A DNA stretch of 64,000 nt. Origin: Confluentibacter flavum. GTDB taxonomy: Bacteria; Bacteroidota; Bacteroidia; Flavobacteriales; Flavobacteriaceae. The notes beneath the pieces are model-generated. The model was not told the origin of the DNA and did not search any database. It saw nothing but the letters and a program-made list of their open reading frames with translations. The stretch's first letter is position 1, and the number at the start of each line of letters is the position of its first letter. The position numbers and the translations under genes were made by a program. The stretch spans positions 1 through 64,000 of the forward strand of contig NZ_PJEO01000036.1 in assembly GCF_002843175.1 (NCBI RefSeq), in the 5' to 3' direction. Positions 19,060 to 28,228 of the stretch are shown here, one piece after another.

Positions 19060-20865
19060 TTAATTTAAAACTGCCATATTCTGAATTTCTAAATTAATGG
19101 TGCATAAAATCCTTTCGCTCTTATCTAATTCTTTTAAAACAATGTCTTTAACGTCTTGAAAGGCATTCTTGGCATCTTGAAATAAACGCCTGTAATATAA
19201 AATCCCCTCATTAAGGTTATTAGTAAAAGTTAAGAGGTATTTTTCATCTTTTTTATTCATGGAAACTTTAGAGCTTTCTAGTTTATTTTTCAAATAATCT
19301 ATATAAATATAAAGTTCTTTTATGAATATATTTGGACGATCTGTTCTCGTTATCATACTATCCCTTCCATAAATATGGTCTGTAATATTCTTTAAACTCA
19401 TAATCTTAGAATAATAAGCCATATTGGGTCCAGGACAAATAGACACACCGTCTCCCAAGGATTTAGTATCCAGATTATATGCTAACATAGCCGAGGTGCC
19501 TAAACCAACACAAACGCATGATTTTTCGGTTATTTGATTAAATCCGGTTTGATAATCTTCTAAAGTTAAATTTTTGGCATCCAATTCCTTTATTTTTAAA
19601 TATTGGTATTCCCGGGAAGCAATACAAATTCCTTTATCTTTAAATTCTTTGTTTAATTCTACAAATTTTTTAGGGCAAGAACTTCCTGGCCTTCCTTTGT
19701 TAATCAATACATCTCTTTCGGCATCTTTTGTATTATTTCTGAGGTTGTTAAATGGCACTCCTAATGGAGAAATATTACTTAAATATAAGTCCTCTTCTTT
19801 GGCGTCAACTAGTCTATTTAATGTTTTTTCATCCACCGTTGTTGCTTCTGGAACCAATAAAAAGGGCGTTCCCCAACCTATAGAATCCAAATTGTACTCA
19901 TTAACTAAAAACTCATGTTCTTCATGGGTGCCAACGCCTCCTTGAGCAGATATTTTTATTGATAAATTCTCTGGAAATGCACGGTTTTGATTCAAAAATT
20001 CTTGCTGTACCAATTCTTGAAGTACAATTTTTAGCTCTTCCCTTTTTTCCTTAAACTCTGCCAAGACAGGCCCTAACAAATACCCATCAGTTGCAAAAGC
20101 ATGACCACCACAATTAAGACCGGATTCTATTCTAAATTCTGAAACCCATAATCCCTTTTTAGCCAAAAATTTACCTTGAATTAATGCAGACCTATAATCA
20201 CTTACCTTTAAAATAATTTTCTTTTTAAAGGCTCCATTCTCATTCGGATAAAAATCCTCAAACTGAGCCATATAACTATAAAGTCTTGGATTTAAACCTG
20301 CTGATAACACGACTGATGAATTTAATTTACTATTTGCAAAACCTCTTAAAGCAGCATGGGCATCATTATATTCCACAGGTAATTTTTCGTCTTTCAAATA
20401 GTTGTCTTTATCAACTTTAGTCATGATGTTAACATCTATGCTTCCTAACTTCAAGTTTTTATTAACCCAATTTTTAATTTCCGTGAAATTATGTCCTCCC
20501 AAGGTTATTCTTTTAAAATCGTCTTTAATAGGCGAGTTTTCAGGAAGCATATTTATGTATGTATAAAGGGCGTCCATTTTTTCGGCACTAACATTTTTTA
20601 AAGCGTCAAATTTCTTTTGAACTAAATCGTGTATTAAATCTAAATAAGATGTAATTCTTTTTGCTCTAAAATCATCGATCTTATCTGTAATTTCTTGGTA
20701 CGGAACCTCAAAGGTATCACTATACATTTTTCTAAGTTTCTCAAGCAATATATCATCTACTAAAGAAATCACAGAATCTATACCATATTGAGCCACTTTT
20801 AAAGGGGTATCTATGGTGAATCCAATACCCATTACTGGGATATGGAATGCGTGTAATTTTTTCAT
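19060..20865 (-). CDS. uncharacterised 601-residue protein, possibly TIM-barrel and flavin-linked
   Basis: No firm family recognised. The N-terminus HIPVMGIGFTIDTPLKVAQYG followed by ISLVDD resembles the first strand and phosphate-binding end of nitronate monooxygenase/2-nitropropane dioxygenase-type barrels, and ISAQGGVGTHEEHEFL and GWGTPFLLVPEAT resemble later loops. Conserved-looking cysteines lie in GLNCGGHAF, GSSCPKKF, KGICIAS, KSCVCVGLG and SICPGPNM, enough for a metal or Fe-S site. The C-terminal 120 residues are helical and charged. There is no signal peptide. It is divergent from ppc, with a TGA-N6-TCA palindrome in the shared region. Similar long proteins occur in other bacteria as hypotheticals, from memory. 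Confidence 0.55.
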   Translation of the reverse strand: MKKLHAFHIPVMGIGFTIDTPLKVAQYGIDSVISLVDDILLEKLRKMYSDTFEVPYQEITDKIDDFRAKRITSYLDLIHDLVQKKFDALKNVSAEKMDALYTYINMLPENSPIKDDFKRITLGGHNFTEIKNWVNKNLKLGSIDVNIMTKVDKDNYLKDEKLPVEYNDAHAALRGFANSKLNSSVVLSAGLNPRLYSYMAQFEDFYPNENGAFKKKIILKVSDYRSALIQGKFLAKKGLWVSEFRIESGLNCGGHAFATDGYLLGPVLAEFKEKREELKIVLQELVQQEFLNQNRAFPENLSIKISAQGGVGTHEEHEFLVNEYNLDSIGWGTPFLLVPEATTVDEKTLNRLVDAKEEDLYLSNISPLGVPFNNLRNNTKDAERDVLINKGRPGSSCPKKFVELNKEFKDKGICIASREYQYLKIKELDAKNLTLEDYQTGFNQITEKSCVCVGLGTSAMLAYNLDTKSLGDGVSICPGPNMAYYSKIMSLKNITDHIYGRDSMITRTDRPNIFIKELYIYIDYLKNKLESSKVSMNKKDEKYLLTFTNNLNEGILYYRRLFQDAKNAFQDVKDIVLKELDKSERILCTINLEIQNMAVLN

Positions 20866-21169
20866 ATATGTTTAGGTTATTTTTGAAAATAATTTGTAAA
20901 TGTATCGTGTTGTAGTAATATAGAATATGACATATATCATATTAAAAAAGGATTCTTCTCTTGAAAATCCTTGGTGCCTTTTTTGGCCGCAATAAAATCC
21001 TGATTTTAAAAGATTATTCCTATTAAAAAGATTCAACAATAAAAGCAGTTTTATTTAATAATTCACAATTTGTATTCATCAAACAATAAAAATTAATAAA
21101 TCTTTTGAAAGCTTGCCAAGGTTAATTATAGCTTTAGTACATTTATGACTAATTTTAACTGTAAGAATT
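20866..21169. promoter_or_regulatory. divergent control region between the 601-residue gene and ppc
   Basis: 304 AT-rich bases. Near the minus-strand gene lies the palindrome at 20924-20943. On the ppc side a TTG at 21113-21115 and TACATTTA at 21138-21145, 22 bases apart, make a one-mismatch promoter. The middle part holds no gene and only weak symmetry. Confidence 0.4.
20924..20943. promoter_or_regulatory. perfect palindrome with a Crp/Fnr-type core
   Basis: AATATGA, six bases, TCATATT form a perfect inverted repeat whose core is TGA-N6-TCA, the spacing used by the Crp/Fnr family. It lies 59 bases before the start of the 601-residue gene. Confidence 0.4.
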
Positions 21170-23761
21170 ATGCCTGTAGAGCCTAAATTAACCCGTTTCA
21201 AACAAAACGTCCTATCTAAATATCAAATTTACAATAGTATATTTATGACGCTGCCTTTTGATGCCATATCAAAAACCGGCGTGCTACTCCCTTTATTTCA
21301 TGAAACGTGTAAAAAAGGCTTTGCTAGTGGTGATGACCCTACAACCATAGTTGATACATTCTTTAAAAAATACCAAGCAAGACGCAACAGGGAAAGTCAA
21401 ATAAATTTACTTTTTAGGTTTATTCAATACATTGAAAGACAAGTGGTTTTGTTTGATGCCATTGAAGATGCTGCTTTCCCAATTGTAAATAACATGGAGG
21501 GAATTGGCACGTTAAGAAACCTTAAAGAATCGACCGTTTCTCAAAATAAATTGGACGAATTAAAGGATTATTTGGAGCATTTTAAAGTGCGTATTGTATT
21601 AACGGCACACCCTACTCAATTTTATCCAGGATCTGTATTAGGAATTATTACCGATTTAACAGAAGCCATTAAAACCAATAACCTAAACGATATTAACAAC
21701 CTATTTGGTCAACTTGGTAAAACACCTTTCTTCAAACATAAAAAACCAACGCCTTACGATGAAGCTGTTAGCCTTATTTGGTATTTGGAAAACGTGTTTT
21801 ATAAATCGTTTGGAGAAATCTATAATTATATTCAACAAAATATTTTTATTGATACTGAGGTTCATAACGACATTATTAATATTGGCTTTTGGCCAGGAGG
21901 TGATAGAGATGGAAATCCGTTTGTAAAACCCAAAACCACTATAAAAGTTGCTAAACGTTTAAAACAAGCCATTTTAAAATGTTACTACAACGACCTAAAA
22001 GCATTGCGTAGAAAACTTACTTTTAGAAATGTTGAAGAGCGTATTATAAATTTAGAAACCATCATGTATAATTATAGCATTGACTTAGGTTATAAAGAAG
22101 CTATAAGTGTTGAGGAATTCAAAAAAGAGCTTATAGAAATTAGAGATATAATAATAAATAATCACCAATCTTTATACCTAAGCGAAATAAATAATCTGAT
22201 TAATAGAATTCATTTGTTTGGTTACAATTTTGCAACTTTAGATATAAGACAAGACAGTAGAATACATCATAATGTATTTACAACAGTTATAGATAATTTA
22301 ATAAAAATTGGACATCCATCATTCCCGAAGAATTATCATGATGTACCTGAAGAAGAACAAATCAACATATTATCTAAAGTTGATAGCAGTAACCTTATAG
22401 ATATAGATGTTTTTGAAGATGAAATGGTAAGTAACACCTTGAAAACCATTAAAGCGATTAAGGAAATTCAAGGAACAAATGGTGAACTTGGTGCTAACCG
22501 ATACATTATAAGCAACAACCAAACGGCATTAAATATGATGCAATTATTTGCCATGCTTAAAATAGTGGCTTTTGATGATGAGTTAACCGTTGATGTAGTA
22601 CCGCTTTTTGAAACTATTACCGATTTAGAAAATGCGCCAGCTGTTATGGAGCAGTTATACACAAACCCCGTTTACATGGCTCACTTAAAAAGTCGTGGAA
22701 ATAAGCAAACCATTATGCTAGGATTCTCTGACGGAACAAAAGATGGTGGTTATTTAATGGCAAACTGGGGAATTTATACTGCCAAGGAAAAACTTACCGA
22801 AATATCCCGAAAATATGATATTTCAGCTATATTTTTTGATGGCCGCGGTGGGCCACCTGCACGAGGCGGTGGAAAAACACATCAATTTTATGCGTCATTA
22901 GGACCAACAATTGAAGACAAAGAAGTACAACTTACTATTCAAGGGCAAACCATTAGTTCTAACTTTGGCACACATGATTCTTCTCAATATAATTTAGAAC
23001 AATTAATTAGTTCTGGTATTGCTAATCGCATGGCCAAACAACAATCTGCCATGAGTGATGAAGACAGGTTTGTTATGAACGATTTGGCAGAAACGAGTTA
23101 TGAGGCTTATAAAAATTTTAAAGGCCACCCCATGTTCATTCCTTATTTAGAACGCATGAGTACTTTAAAATACTATGCTAAAACTAATATTGGTAGCCGT
23201 CCTTCAAAACGAGGTACTTCAGATAAATTAGTGTTTTCAGATCTAAGAGCCATTCCTTTTGTCGGTTCATGGAGTCAATTAAAGCAAAACGTCCCTGGTT
23301 TTTATGGCGTAGGAACTGCTTTAAAAGCTTATGAGGACAAAGGAGAGTTTTATAAAGTGGAACATTTGTATAATAATTCTAAATTCTTCAAAACGTTATT
23401 GGAAAATAGTATGATGTCTCTAACAAAATCGTTTTTCGACTTAACAAAATACATGTCTAAGGATGAGGAATTTGGAGCTTTTTGGAATATTATTTATAAT
23501 GAATACATCACCACCAAATCTTTATTATTAAAACTAACGGGGTATAAAGAATTAATGGAAAACGAACCTTCTGGAAAAGCATCTATTGAAGTTAGGGAAT
23601 CAATTGTACTTCCCTTGCTTACTATACAACAATATGCATTAAAGAAAATTCAGGAACTTGAAAAAGAAGCTGTTAAAGACACTGAAATGATTGAGATTTA
23701 TGAAAAGATTGTAACACGCTCTTTGTTTGGAAACATTAATGCTAGTAGAAACTCGGCATAA
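21170..23761 (+). CDS. ppc: phosphoenolpyruvate carboxylase
   Basis: 863 residues, the usual size. It fixes bicarbonate onto PEP to give oxaloacetate. Recognisable blocks are VRIVLTAHPTQ (catalytic His near 147), GFWPGGDRDGNPFV, LGFSDGTKDGGYL with the catalytic lysine, FFDGRGGPPARGGGKTH with the glycine loop and arginine, and the C-terminus GNINASRNSA. Several motifs differ from the textbook forms (TAHPTE, GYSDSGKDAG, ending RNTG), so it belongs to a divergent subgroup, but the His, Lys and Arg residues remain. The two carbonic anhydrases and SulP carriers elsewhere in the window could supply its bicarbonate. Confidence 0.92.
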   Translation: MPVEPKLTRFKQNVLSKYQIYNSIFMTLPFDAISKTGVLLPLFHETCKKGFASGDDPTTIVDTFFKKYQARRNRESQINLLFRFIQYIERQVVLFDAIEDAAFPIVNNMEGIGTLRNLKESTVSQNKLDELKDYLEHFKVRIVLTAHPTQFYPGSVLGIITDLTEAIKTNNLNDINNLFGQLGKTPFFKHKKPTPYDEAVSLIWYLENVFYKSFGEIYNYIQQNIFIDTEVHNDIINIGFWPGGDRDGNPFVKPKTTIKVAKRLKQAILKCYYNDLKALRRKLTFRNVEERIINLETIMYNYSIDLGYKEAISVEEFKKELIEIRDIIINNHQSLYLSEINNLINRIHLFGYNFATLDIRQDSRIHHNVFTTVIDNLIKIGHPSFPKNYHDVPEEEQINILSKVDSSNLIDIDVFEDEMVSNTLKTIKAIKEIQGTNGELGANRYIISNNQTALNMMQLFAMLKIVAFDDELTVDVVPLFETITDLENAPAVMEQLYTNPVYMAHLKSRGNKQTIMLGFSDGTKDGGYLMANWGIYTAKEKLTEISRKYDISAIFFDGRGGPPARGGGKTHQFYASLGPTIEDKEVQLTIQGQTISSNFGTHDSSQYNLEQLISSGIANRMAKQQSAMSDEDRFVMNDLAETSYEAYKNFKGHPMFIPYLERMSTLKYYAKTNIGSRPSKRGTSDKLVFSDLRAIPFVGSWSQLKQNVPGFYGVGTALKAYEDKGEFYKVEHLYNNSKFFKTLLENSMMSLTKSFFDLTKYMSKDEEFGAFWNIIYNEYITTKSLLLKLTGYKELMENEPSGKASIEVRESIVLPLLTIQQYALKKIQELEKEAVKDTEMIEIYEKIVTRSLFGNINASRNSA

Positions 23762-23783
23762 AATTTAACTGAAAAGTGATTAT

Positions 23784-23820
23784 AAAAAAAGAGGCTTTAT
23801 TTAATAAAGCCTCTTTTTTT
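23784..23820. terminator. bidirectional terminator between ppc and amt
   Basis: A 17-bp stem built on GAGGCTTTAT (23791-23800) and ATAAAGCCTC (23804-23813), with seven A and seven T on the flanks and a TTA loop. It serves both convergent genes. Confidence 0.85.
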
Positions 23821-23845
23821 TAGGACTAGTCCTATAATAAATAAA

Positions 23846-25069
23846 TTATTGCTCATTTAACCTAAAATCTGGATAAGCATCCATACCGTGTTCATGACCA
23901 TCTAATCCTTCTACTTCTTCTTTTTCAGATACTCTAATTCCCATTGTTATTTTAAGCACGTACAGTATAATAAACGAAGATACAATGCAAAATACCGCAT
24001 AACAAACGACTCCTATTAATTGTGTTAGGAAACTGTGCTCAGGATTTGTAGAAAACAATCCCACTGCTAAAGTACCCCATATACCACAAAAAAGATGTAC
24101 TGCAATAGCTCCAACAGGATCATCCAATTTAATTTTATCAACTAATGCTACAGCTAAAACAATAAGTGCCCCAGCAATGGCCCCTATTATTACGGCACTT
24201 GTTGGAGTTACAACGTCCGCACTTGCAGTAATACCTACCAAGCCTCCAAGAATACCATTTAAAAACATGGTAAGATCTAGATTTTTATCTTTAATGGCCG
24301 ATGTTAACATAGCAACCACGCCTCCAGCGGCTGCGGCTAAACAGGTTGTCACCAATACTACAGATGTTAAAGCAGGATCTGCTGAAAGTACAGAACCTCC
24401 ATTAAATCCAAACCATCCTAACCATAATATCAATACCCCAGCTGTTGCTAAAGGCAGATTATGCCCAGGAATAGCCTGTGGTTTTCCGTCTTTAAATTTA
24501 CCTATTCTTGCGCCTAGCAACCAAACAGCTACTAATGCTGCCCATCCACCAACTGAGTGAACTAATGTTGAACCTGCAAAATCATAAAAGCCCATGTCTT
24601 GTAAAAAACCACCACCCCATTTCCAAGAACCGGCAATTGGGTATACCAATCCTACATAAAAAACAGTAAATATCATAAAAGGGACGATTTTTACACGTTC
24701 TGCCACAGCTCCTGAAACTATGGTTGCTGCTGTAGCAGCAAACATGCCTTGAAATAAGAAATCTGTCCAATACGTATAGCCTGCATTATAGGTTAAGTCT
24801 AAGGCTCCTTCTGCTGTTAAAGGCGAAGTTAAACCAAATCCTGTAAATCCTAAAAATCCATTAAAATCTCCTGGATACATTAAATTAAACCCTACCAAAC
24901 AATATAGAAGTAAGCCTATTGTAATTATAAAAATATTTTTAAAAAGAATATTTACTGTATTTTTTTGTCTTGTTAATCCAATTTCTAAAAATGAAAACCC
25001 AAGGTGCATAAAAAATACAAGTGCTGTACAGATCATCATCCATACATTGTTAGTTGTTAGTAATTCCAT
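23846..25069 (-). CDS. amt: ammonium transporter (first copy)
   Basis: 407 residues with about eleven membrane helices. Amt marks include LGFSFLEIGLTRQKNTVNI in the first helix region, GAVAERVKIVPFMIF, GSTLVHSVGGWAALVAVWLLG with the first pore histidine position, and VGAIAVHLFCGIWGTLAVGLF with the second pore histidine. The family conducts ammonium/ammonia through a trimeric channel. The cytoplasmic C-terminus (EKEEVEGLDGHEHG) is where P-II binds. It starts 23 bases after the P-II gene and is cotranscribed with it. Confidence 0.95.
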   Translation of the reverse strand: MELLTTNNVWMMICTALVFFMHLGFSFLEIGLTRQKNTVNILFKNIFIITIGLLLYCLVGFNLMYPGDFNGFLGFTGFGLTSPLTAEGALDLTYNAGYTYWTDFLFQGMFAATAATIVSGAVAERVKIVPFMIFTVFYVGLVYPIAGSWKWGGGFLQDMGFYDFAGSTLVHSVGGWAALVAVWLLGARIGKFKDGKPQAIPGHNLPLATAGVLILWLGWFGFNGGSVLSADPALTSVVLVTTCLAAAAGGVVAMLTSAIKDKNLDLTMFLNGILGGLVGITASADVVTPTSAVIIGAIAGALIVLAVALVDKIKLDDPVGAIAVHLFCGIWGTLAVGLFSTNPEHSFLTQLIGVVCYAVFCIVSSFIILYVLKITMGIRVSEKEEVEGLDGHEHGMDAYPDFRLNEQ

Positions 25070-25092
25070 AATATTATTTTATTTGTTGGTTA

Positions 25093-25431
25093 TTATTTTA
25101 AGGTTTCCCCTCCTTTTTCTCCAGTTCGTATTCTATAACATTCTTGTATATCGGATACAAAAATTTTACCGTCACCAACCTCTCCTGTTCCTGCCGAACT
25201 AAGAATAGCGTTAACTGTTGCTTCAGCAAAATCATCGTTTACAACAATAGATAAATACCTACGTTGAATATCACTTGTACTATAGGACACCCCTCGATAA
25301 ACATGCCCTTCTTTCTCATTTCCTAAACCAGTAACATCCCAATATGAGAAGAAATTAACCCCTACAGCATGCAAAGCTTCCTTTACAATACGGTATTTGG
25401 ATTTTCTAATAATTGCTTCGATTTTTTTCAT
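25093..25431 (-). CDS. glnK: P-II family nitrogen regulatory protein
   Basis: 112 residues from the ATG at 25431 (MKKIEAIIRKSKY). P-II proteins sense 2-oxoglutarate, ATP and ADP and gate ammonium transporters. The C-terminal GTGEVGDGKIFVSDIQECYRIRTGEKG is the nucleotide-binding B/C-loop region. The T-loop is YRGVSYSTSDIQRRYLSI; it aligns without gaps to the enteric loop, so the tyrosine in VSYS sits at the uridylylation position, although the rest of the loop is divergent. It is the promoter-proximal gene of a P-II-amt pair, which makes it GlnK-like by context; the symbol is by that context only. Confidence 0.9.
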   Translation of the reverse strand: MKKIEAIIRKSKYRIVKEALHAVGVNFFSYWDVTGLGNEKEGHVYRGVSYSTSDIQRRYLSIVVNDDFAEATVNAILSSAGTGEVGDGKIFVSDIQECYRIRTGEKGGETLK

Positions 25432-25455
25432 GATATTGTTTTTATAATTAGTGCT

Positions 25456-25463
25456 CAAAAATA
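25456..25463 (-). promoter_or_regulatory. -7 promoter element for the P-II-amt operon
   Basis: CAAAAATA on the plus strand reads TATTTTTG, a perfect TAnnTTTG, 25 bases upstream of the P-II start codon. Confidence 0.45.
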
Positions 25464-25721
25464 TAAAATAAAATTAATAGTGTCTAAATTTATAGGGGTT
25501 GAAATTATATATATATCAAAAAGACAAAATAACCCCCTTTAATTTTGGTATATTAATATAATTATACGATTTTTTATTAATTTTCAATATTGATTATCCT
25601 CATTTCAAAATCGTAAAATACAGTCCCATACTCAACTCCAGAAACCTTGAGCAATGAGCATAAAATTTCAAATTTAAGACTCGGGCTTATTATCTTAAAA
25701 CCCTTCCGTTGGCATTGACAA

Positions 25722-25759
25722 AAAAAATGCCTTAGGGCCATATCCCTAAGGCATTTTTT
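25722..25759 (-). terminator. terminator of the second ammonium transporter gene
   Basis: AAAAAATGCCTTAGGG (25722-25737) pairs perfectly with CCCTAAGGCATTTTTT (25744-25759) around a six-base loop, 22 bases after the amt stop codon. Confidence 0.85.
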
Positions 25760-25780
25760 AAATTTATATTATTTAAAATG

Positions 25781-27064
25781 TTATTCCATTTCTCGTTGTC
25801 TCTTACCAGGGTAAGCAATCGTTCCATGTTCAGAAATATCAAGACCGGCAATCTCTTCTGCTTCAGTCACTCGTAACCCACATATTTTTTTCAAAATAAA
25901 CAAGAATATAAACGATGTGACAATAGCCCATGCGGCATAAGACAACACCCCAATGGCTTGAGCACCTAATTGAGCCGCTCCACCTCCGTTGAATATCCCA
26001 ATACCAGCATCGCCATCTACTCCCCAAAGACCTATAACTAAAGTCCCCCAAGCACCAGCTACACCATGAACAGATATGGCTCCAACAGCATCATCAATTT
26101 TTAATGTTTTTTCAATAAATCCAATAGATAGCACTACTAGGATACCACCTACTAAGCCAGCTAATACTGCACCGCCCTCACTCATATTACCACAACCAGC
26201 GGTAATACTCACCAAACCAGCAAGCGCACCGTTTAAAGTCATTCCTAAATTGGGTTTTCCATTTTTAATCCAAGTAAATAATAAGGCCGCAATAGCCCCC
26301 GCTGAAGCTGCTAAATTAGTTACAAGCACAACTTGTGAAGCAGCAGTAGCATCGTCGCCACCCCAAGCTAATTGAGAGCCTCCATTAAAACCAAACCATC
26401 CCAACCAAAGTATAAATACGCCTAAGGTTGCGTACATTTGGTTATGACCATGCATTTCAATTGGTTTACCATTAAGGTATTTACCAATTCTAGGACCTAC
26501 CATCCAAGCAGCCACAAGCGCAGCCCATCCACCTACAGAGTGAACAATAGAAGACCCCGCAAAATCAATAAACTCAGCAGGCATAATACCATCTGTATTA
26601 TTTAACCAACCACCGTTCCATTCCCAACCACCAGCTACAGGATAAATAATAGCAGTCATTACTATACTAAATATAGCATACGTTGTATATTTTGTTCTTC
26701 CTGCAATCGCTCCCGATACAATAGTTGCAGCAGTTGCAGCAAACACAGTTTGAAAGAATAAATCAGCAGCACCTTGAGAAAAGATAAAACCTCCCCAATG
26801 GAAGAAACCTCCACCCATATCTGCTCCATACATTAATGAATAACCTACGAACCAGAAAGCAAGAGAGCCAACTGCTATATCCAGAAAGTTTTTCATGGCG
26901 ATGTTAACAGCATTTTTTGAATCTGTCATACCAGACTCTACCAAGAAAAATCCTGCCTGCATAAAAAATACTAGAATACCTGAAATTAACATCCATAGCA
27001 TTCCCATGTCGCCTTCAATGGCGGCAGTGTCTTGAATCAAAAGGGGCATGTTAAATAATGACAT
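25781..27064 (-). CDS. amt: ammonium transporter (second copy)
   Basis: 427 residues, about eleven membrane helices. Same family marks as the first copy (FFLVESGMTDSKNAVNIAMKN, GAIAGRTKYTTYAIF, GSSIVHSVGGWAALVAAWMVG, VGAISVHGVAGAWGTLVIGLW), but the two proteins differ widely in the middle and are old paralogues, not a recent duplication. It has no adjacent P-II of its own. It follows the porin gene on the same strand across an 84-base gap containing a hairpin. Together they could move ammonium across the outer and inner membranes. Confidence 0.95.
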   Translation of the reverse strand: MSLFNMPLLIQDTAAIEGDMGMLWMLISGILVFFMQAGFFLVESGMTDSKNAVNIAMKNFLDIAVGSLAFWFVGYSLMYGADMGGGFFHWGGFIFSQGAADLFFQTVFAATAATIVSGAIAGRTKYTTYAIFSIVMTAIIYPVAGGWEWNGGWLNNTDGIMPAEFIDFAGSSIVHSVGGWAALVAAWMVGPRIGKYLNGKPIEMHGHNQMYATLGVFILWLGWFGFNGGSQLAWGGDDATAASQVVLVTNLAASAGAIAALLFTWIKNGKPNLGMTLNGALAGLVSITAGCGNMSEGGAVLAGLVGGILVVLSIGFIEKTLKIDDAVGAISVHGVAGAWGTLVIGLWGVDGDAGIGIFNGGGAAQLGAQAIGVLSYAAWAIVTSFIFLFILKKICGLRVTEAEEIAGLDISEHGTIAYPGKRQREME

Positions 27065-27093
27065 AATAAATTGTTTTAAAGGTTAGTTAAATG

Positions 27094-27129
27094 AAGATAA
27101 AAAAGCAATGCGACTTGCTTTTTTATCTT
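27094..27129 (-). terminator. hairpin between the porin and second amt genes
   Basis: AAGATAAAAAAGCAA (27094-27108) pairs perfectly with TTGCTTTTTTATCTT (27115-27129), loop TGCGAC, with a T tract inside the stem. It lies inside a likely operon, so it may end most porin transcripts and set a lower amt level. Confidence 0.7.
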
Positions 27130-27148
27130 TTTGGATTTTATTTTACTC

Positions 27149-28168
27149 TTAGAAAGAATAGATTGCAGCTAACACAAAAGAACCTAAGCTTTTTGTTGGC
27201 ATTAAATCGTTATCGATAAATGAATCATCAGAAGCACTATCCAATCTTATCTCAGGTTTAATCGTTAAGTTATCAATAGCAAAGCTTCCTGTTAAAGTTA
27301 AGGCAAGAACACTTGTATCATCTACACCACTACCGATAGCACCGAAGTTACCATCTTCTGCAAAATACTCACCTCTTAAACCAACCGTGAATGTATCAGA
27401 TACAGAATATTGTGGATATAGAGCAGCGCCCATAAATCCACCTGCATCATCCTCTAAGCTTAAATAAGCAGCATTAATTCCTAAATAGAAAGAATCAGAT
27501 ACATCAAAGCCTCCTGTATAATCGATTTCAAAGAATGATGGGTCTACCAATACATTTAAGTACTGACCTACAAACCCTAATTGAGCCCCAAATGCATAAT
27601 CGCCAGTTGGATTAAACTCTGTTAAATCTGTATCATTCATAACACCAACCATTAAGCTAAAATCTTCAGATAAAGCGAAATCAGCTTTTAAACCTGTGTG
27701 GCTAAAAGGTCCCCAAGAGAATAAATAAGATGTACTGTAGTTAAAATTTGCCGTTGGCGATATTACCTCATATCCTAAAAAGGTATTAAAGTTACCCATA
27801 GTAAGTTTTACAGATTCACTAACATTCCAATAAGCATACAATTGGTTAACAATATCTCCTGTTGCAGAATACATTGGAGAATTAAATATAGCATCAGTAC
27901 CTCTTGGTCCAAAAACTAAATCGGCAACAAAACCAACTTTTTCGCCTTCGTAAGAAGCAACCACATTAGCCATACCTAAAGCAAAACCAGGTAAATTAGC
28001 AAATGATGATCCTGGCGCAATAGCATTTTCATCATTTGGAGCTGTAAAATTAGCTCTATAATAAGCATCTATACTACCACTAAGAGTAAATGTTGGCGGA
28101 GCTGGTTCTTCTTGAGCAAATAAAGCCGTTGCAACAAAAAGCATTGAAAGGGTAATAAATTTTTTCAT
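27149..28168 (-). CDS. outer-membrane beta-barrel porin
   Basis: 339 residues: Sec signal peptide (1-18, ending ALFAQ), then alternating beta strands and glycine-rich turns with a terminal LGSFVLAAIYSF whose last residue is phenylalanine, the usual barrel end. It resembles the OmpL-like porin-2 (BBP2) group, from memory. Family members form general or substrate-selective outer-membrane channels. Its position upstream of an amt, with a possible nitrogen operator in front, suggests a channel used in ammonium uptake, which is inference. Confidence 0.78.
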   Translation of the reverse strand: MKKFITLSMLFVATALFAQEEPAPPTFTLSGSIDAYYRANFTAPNDENAIAPGSSFANLPGFALGMANVVASYEGEKVGFVADLVFGPRGTDAIFNSPMYSATGDIVNQLYAYWNVSESVKLTMGNFNTFLGYEVISPTANFNYSTSYLFSWGPFSHTGLKADFALSEDFSLMVGVMNDTDLTEFNPTGDYAFGAQLGFVGQYLNVLVDPSFFEIDYTGGFDVSDSFYLGINAAYLSLEDDAGGFMGAALYPQYSVSDTFTVGLRGEYFAEDGNFGAIGSGVDDTSVLALTLTGSFAIDNLTIKPEIRLDSASDDSFIDNDLMPTKSLGSFVLAAIYSF

Positions 28169-28228
28169 AATGTTTAAATTTTGGTTATTAAATGTTTAAA
28201 GTTTGAGTTAATTTGCCATTAAGACGTC

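Larger units (their letters stand above)
25432..25780. promoter_or_regulatory. control region of the P-II-amt operon
   Basis: 349 bases. On the minus strand a perfect TATTTTTG -7 element lies at 25456-25463, 25 bases before the P-II ATG. Further upstream are ATAGGGGT (25492-25499; ACCCCTAT on the coding strand) and AACCCCC (25531-25537), with a TA-rich stretch between. The far end is the terminator of the second amt. No ORF of note. Confidence 0.5.

Noticed and set aside
25432-25780. Sigma-54 promoter before P-II-amt
   Set aside because: No GG-N10-GC pair was found on the coding strand; a TAnnTTTG element is present instead.
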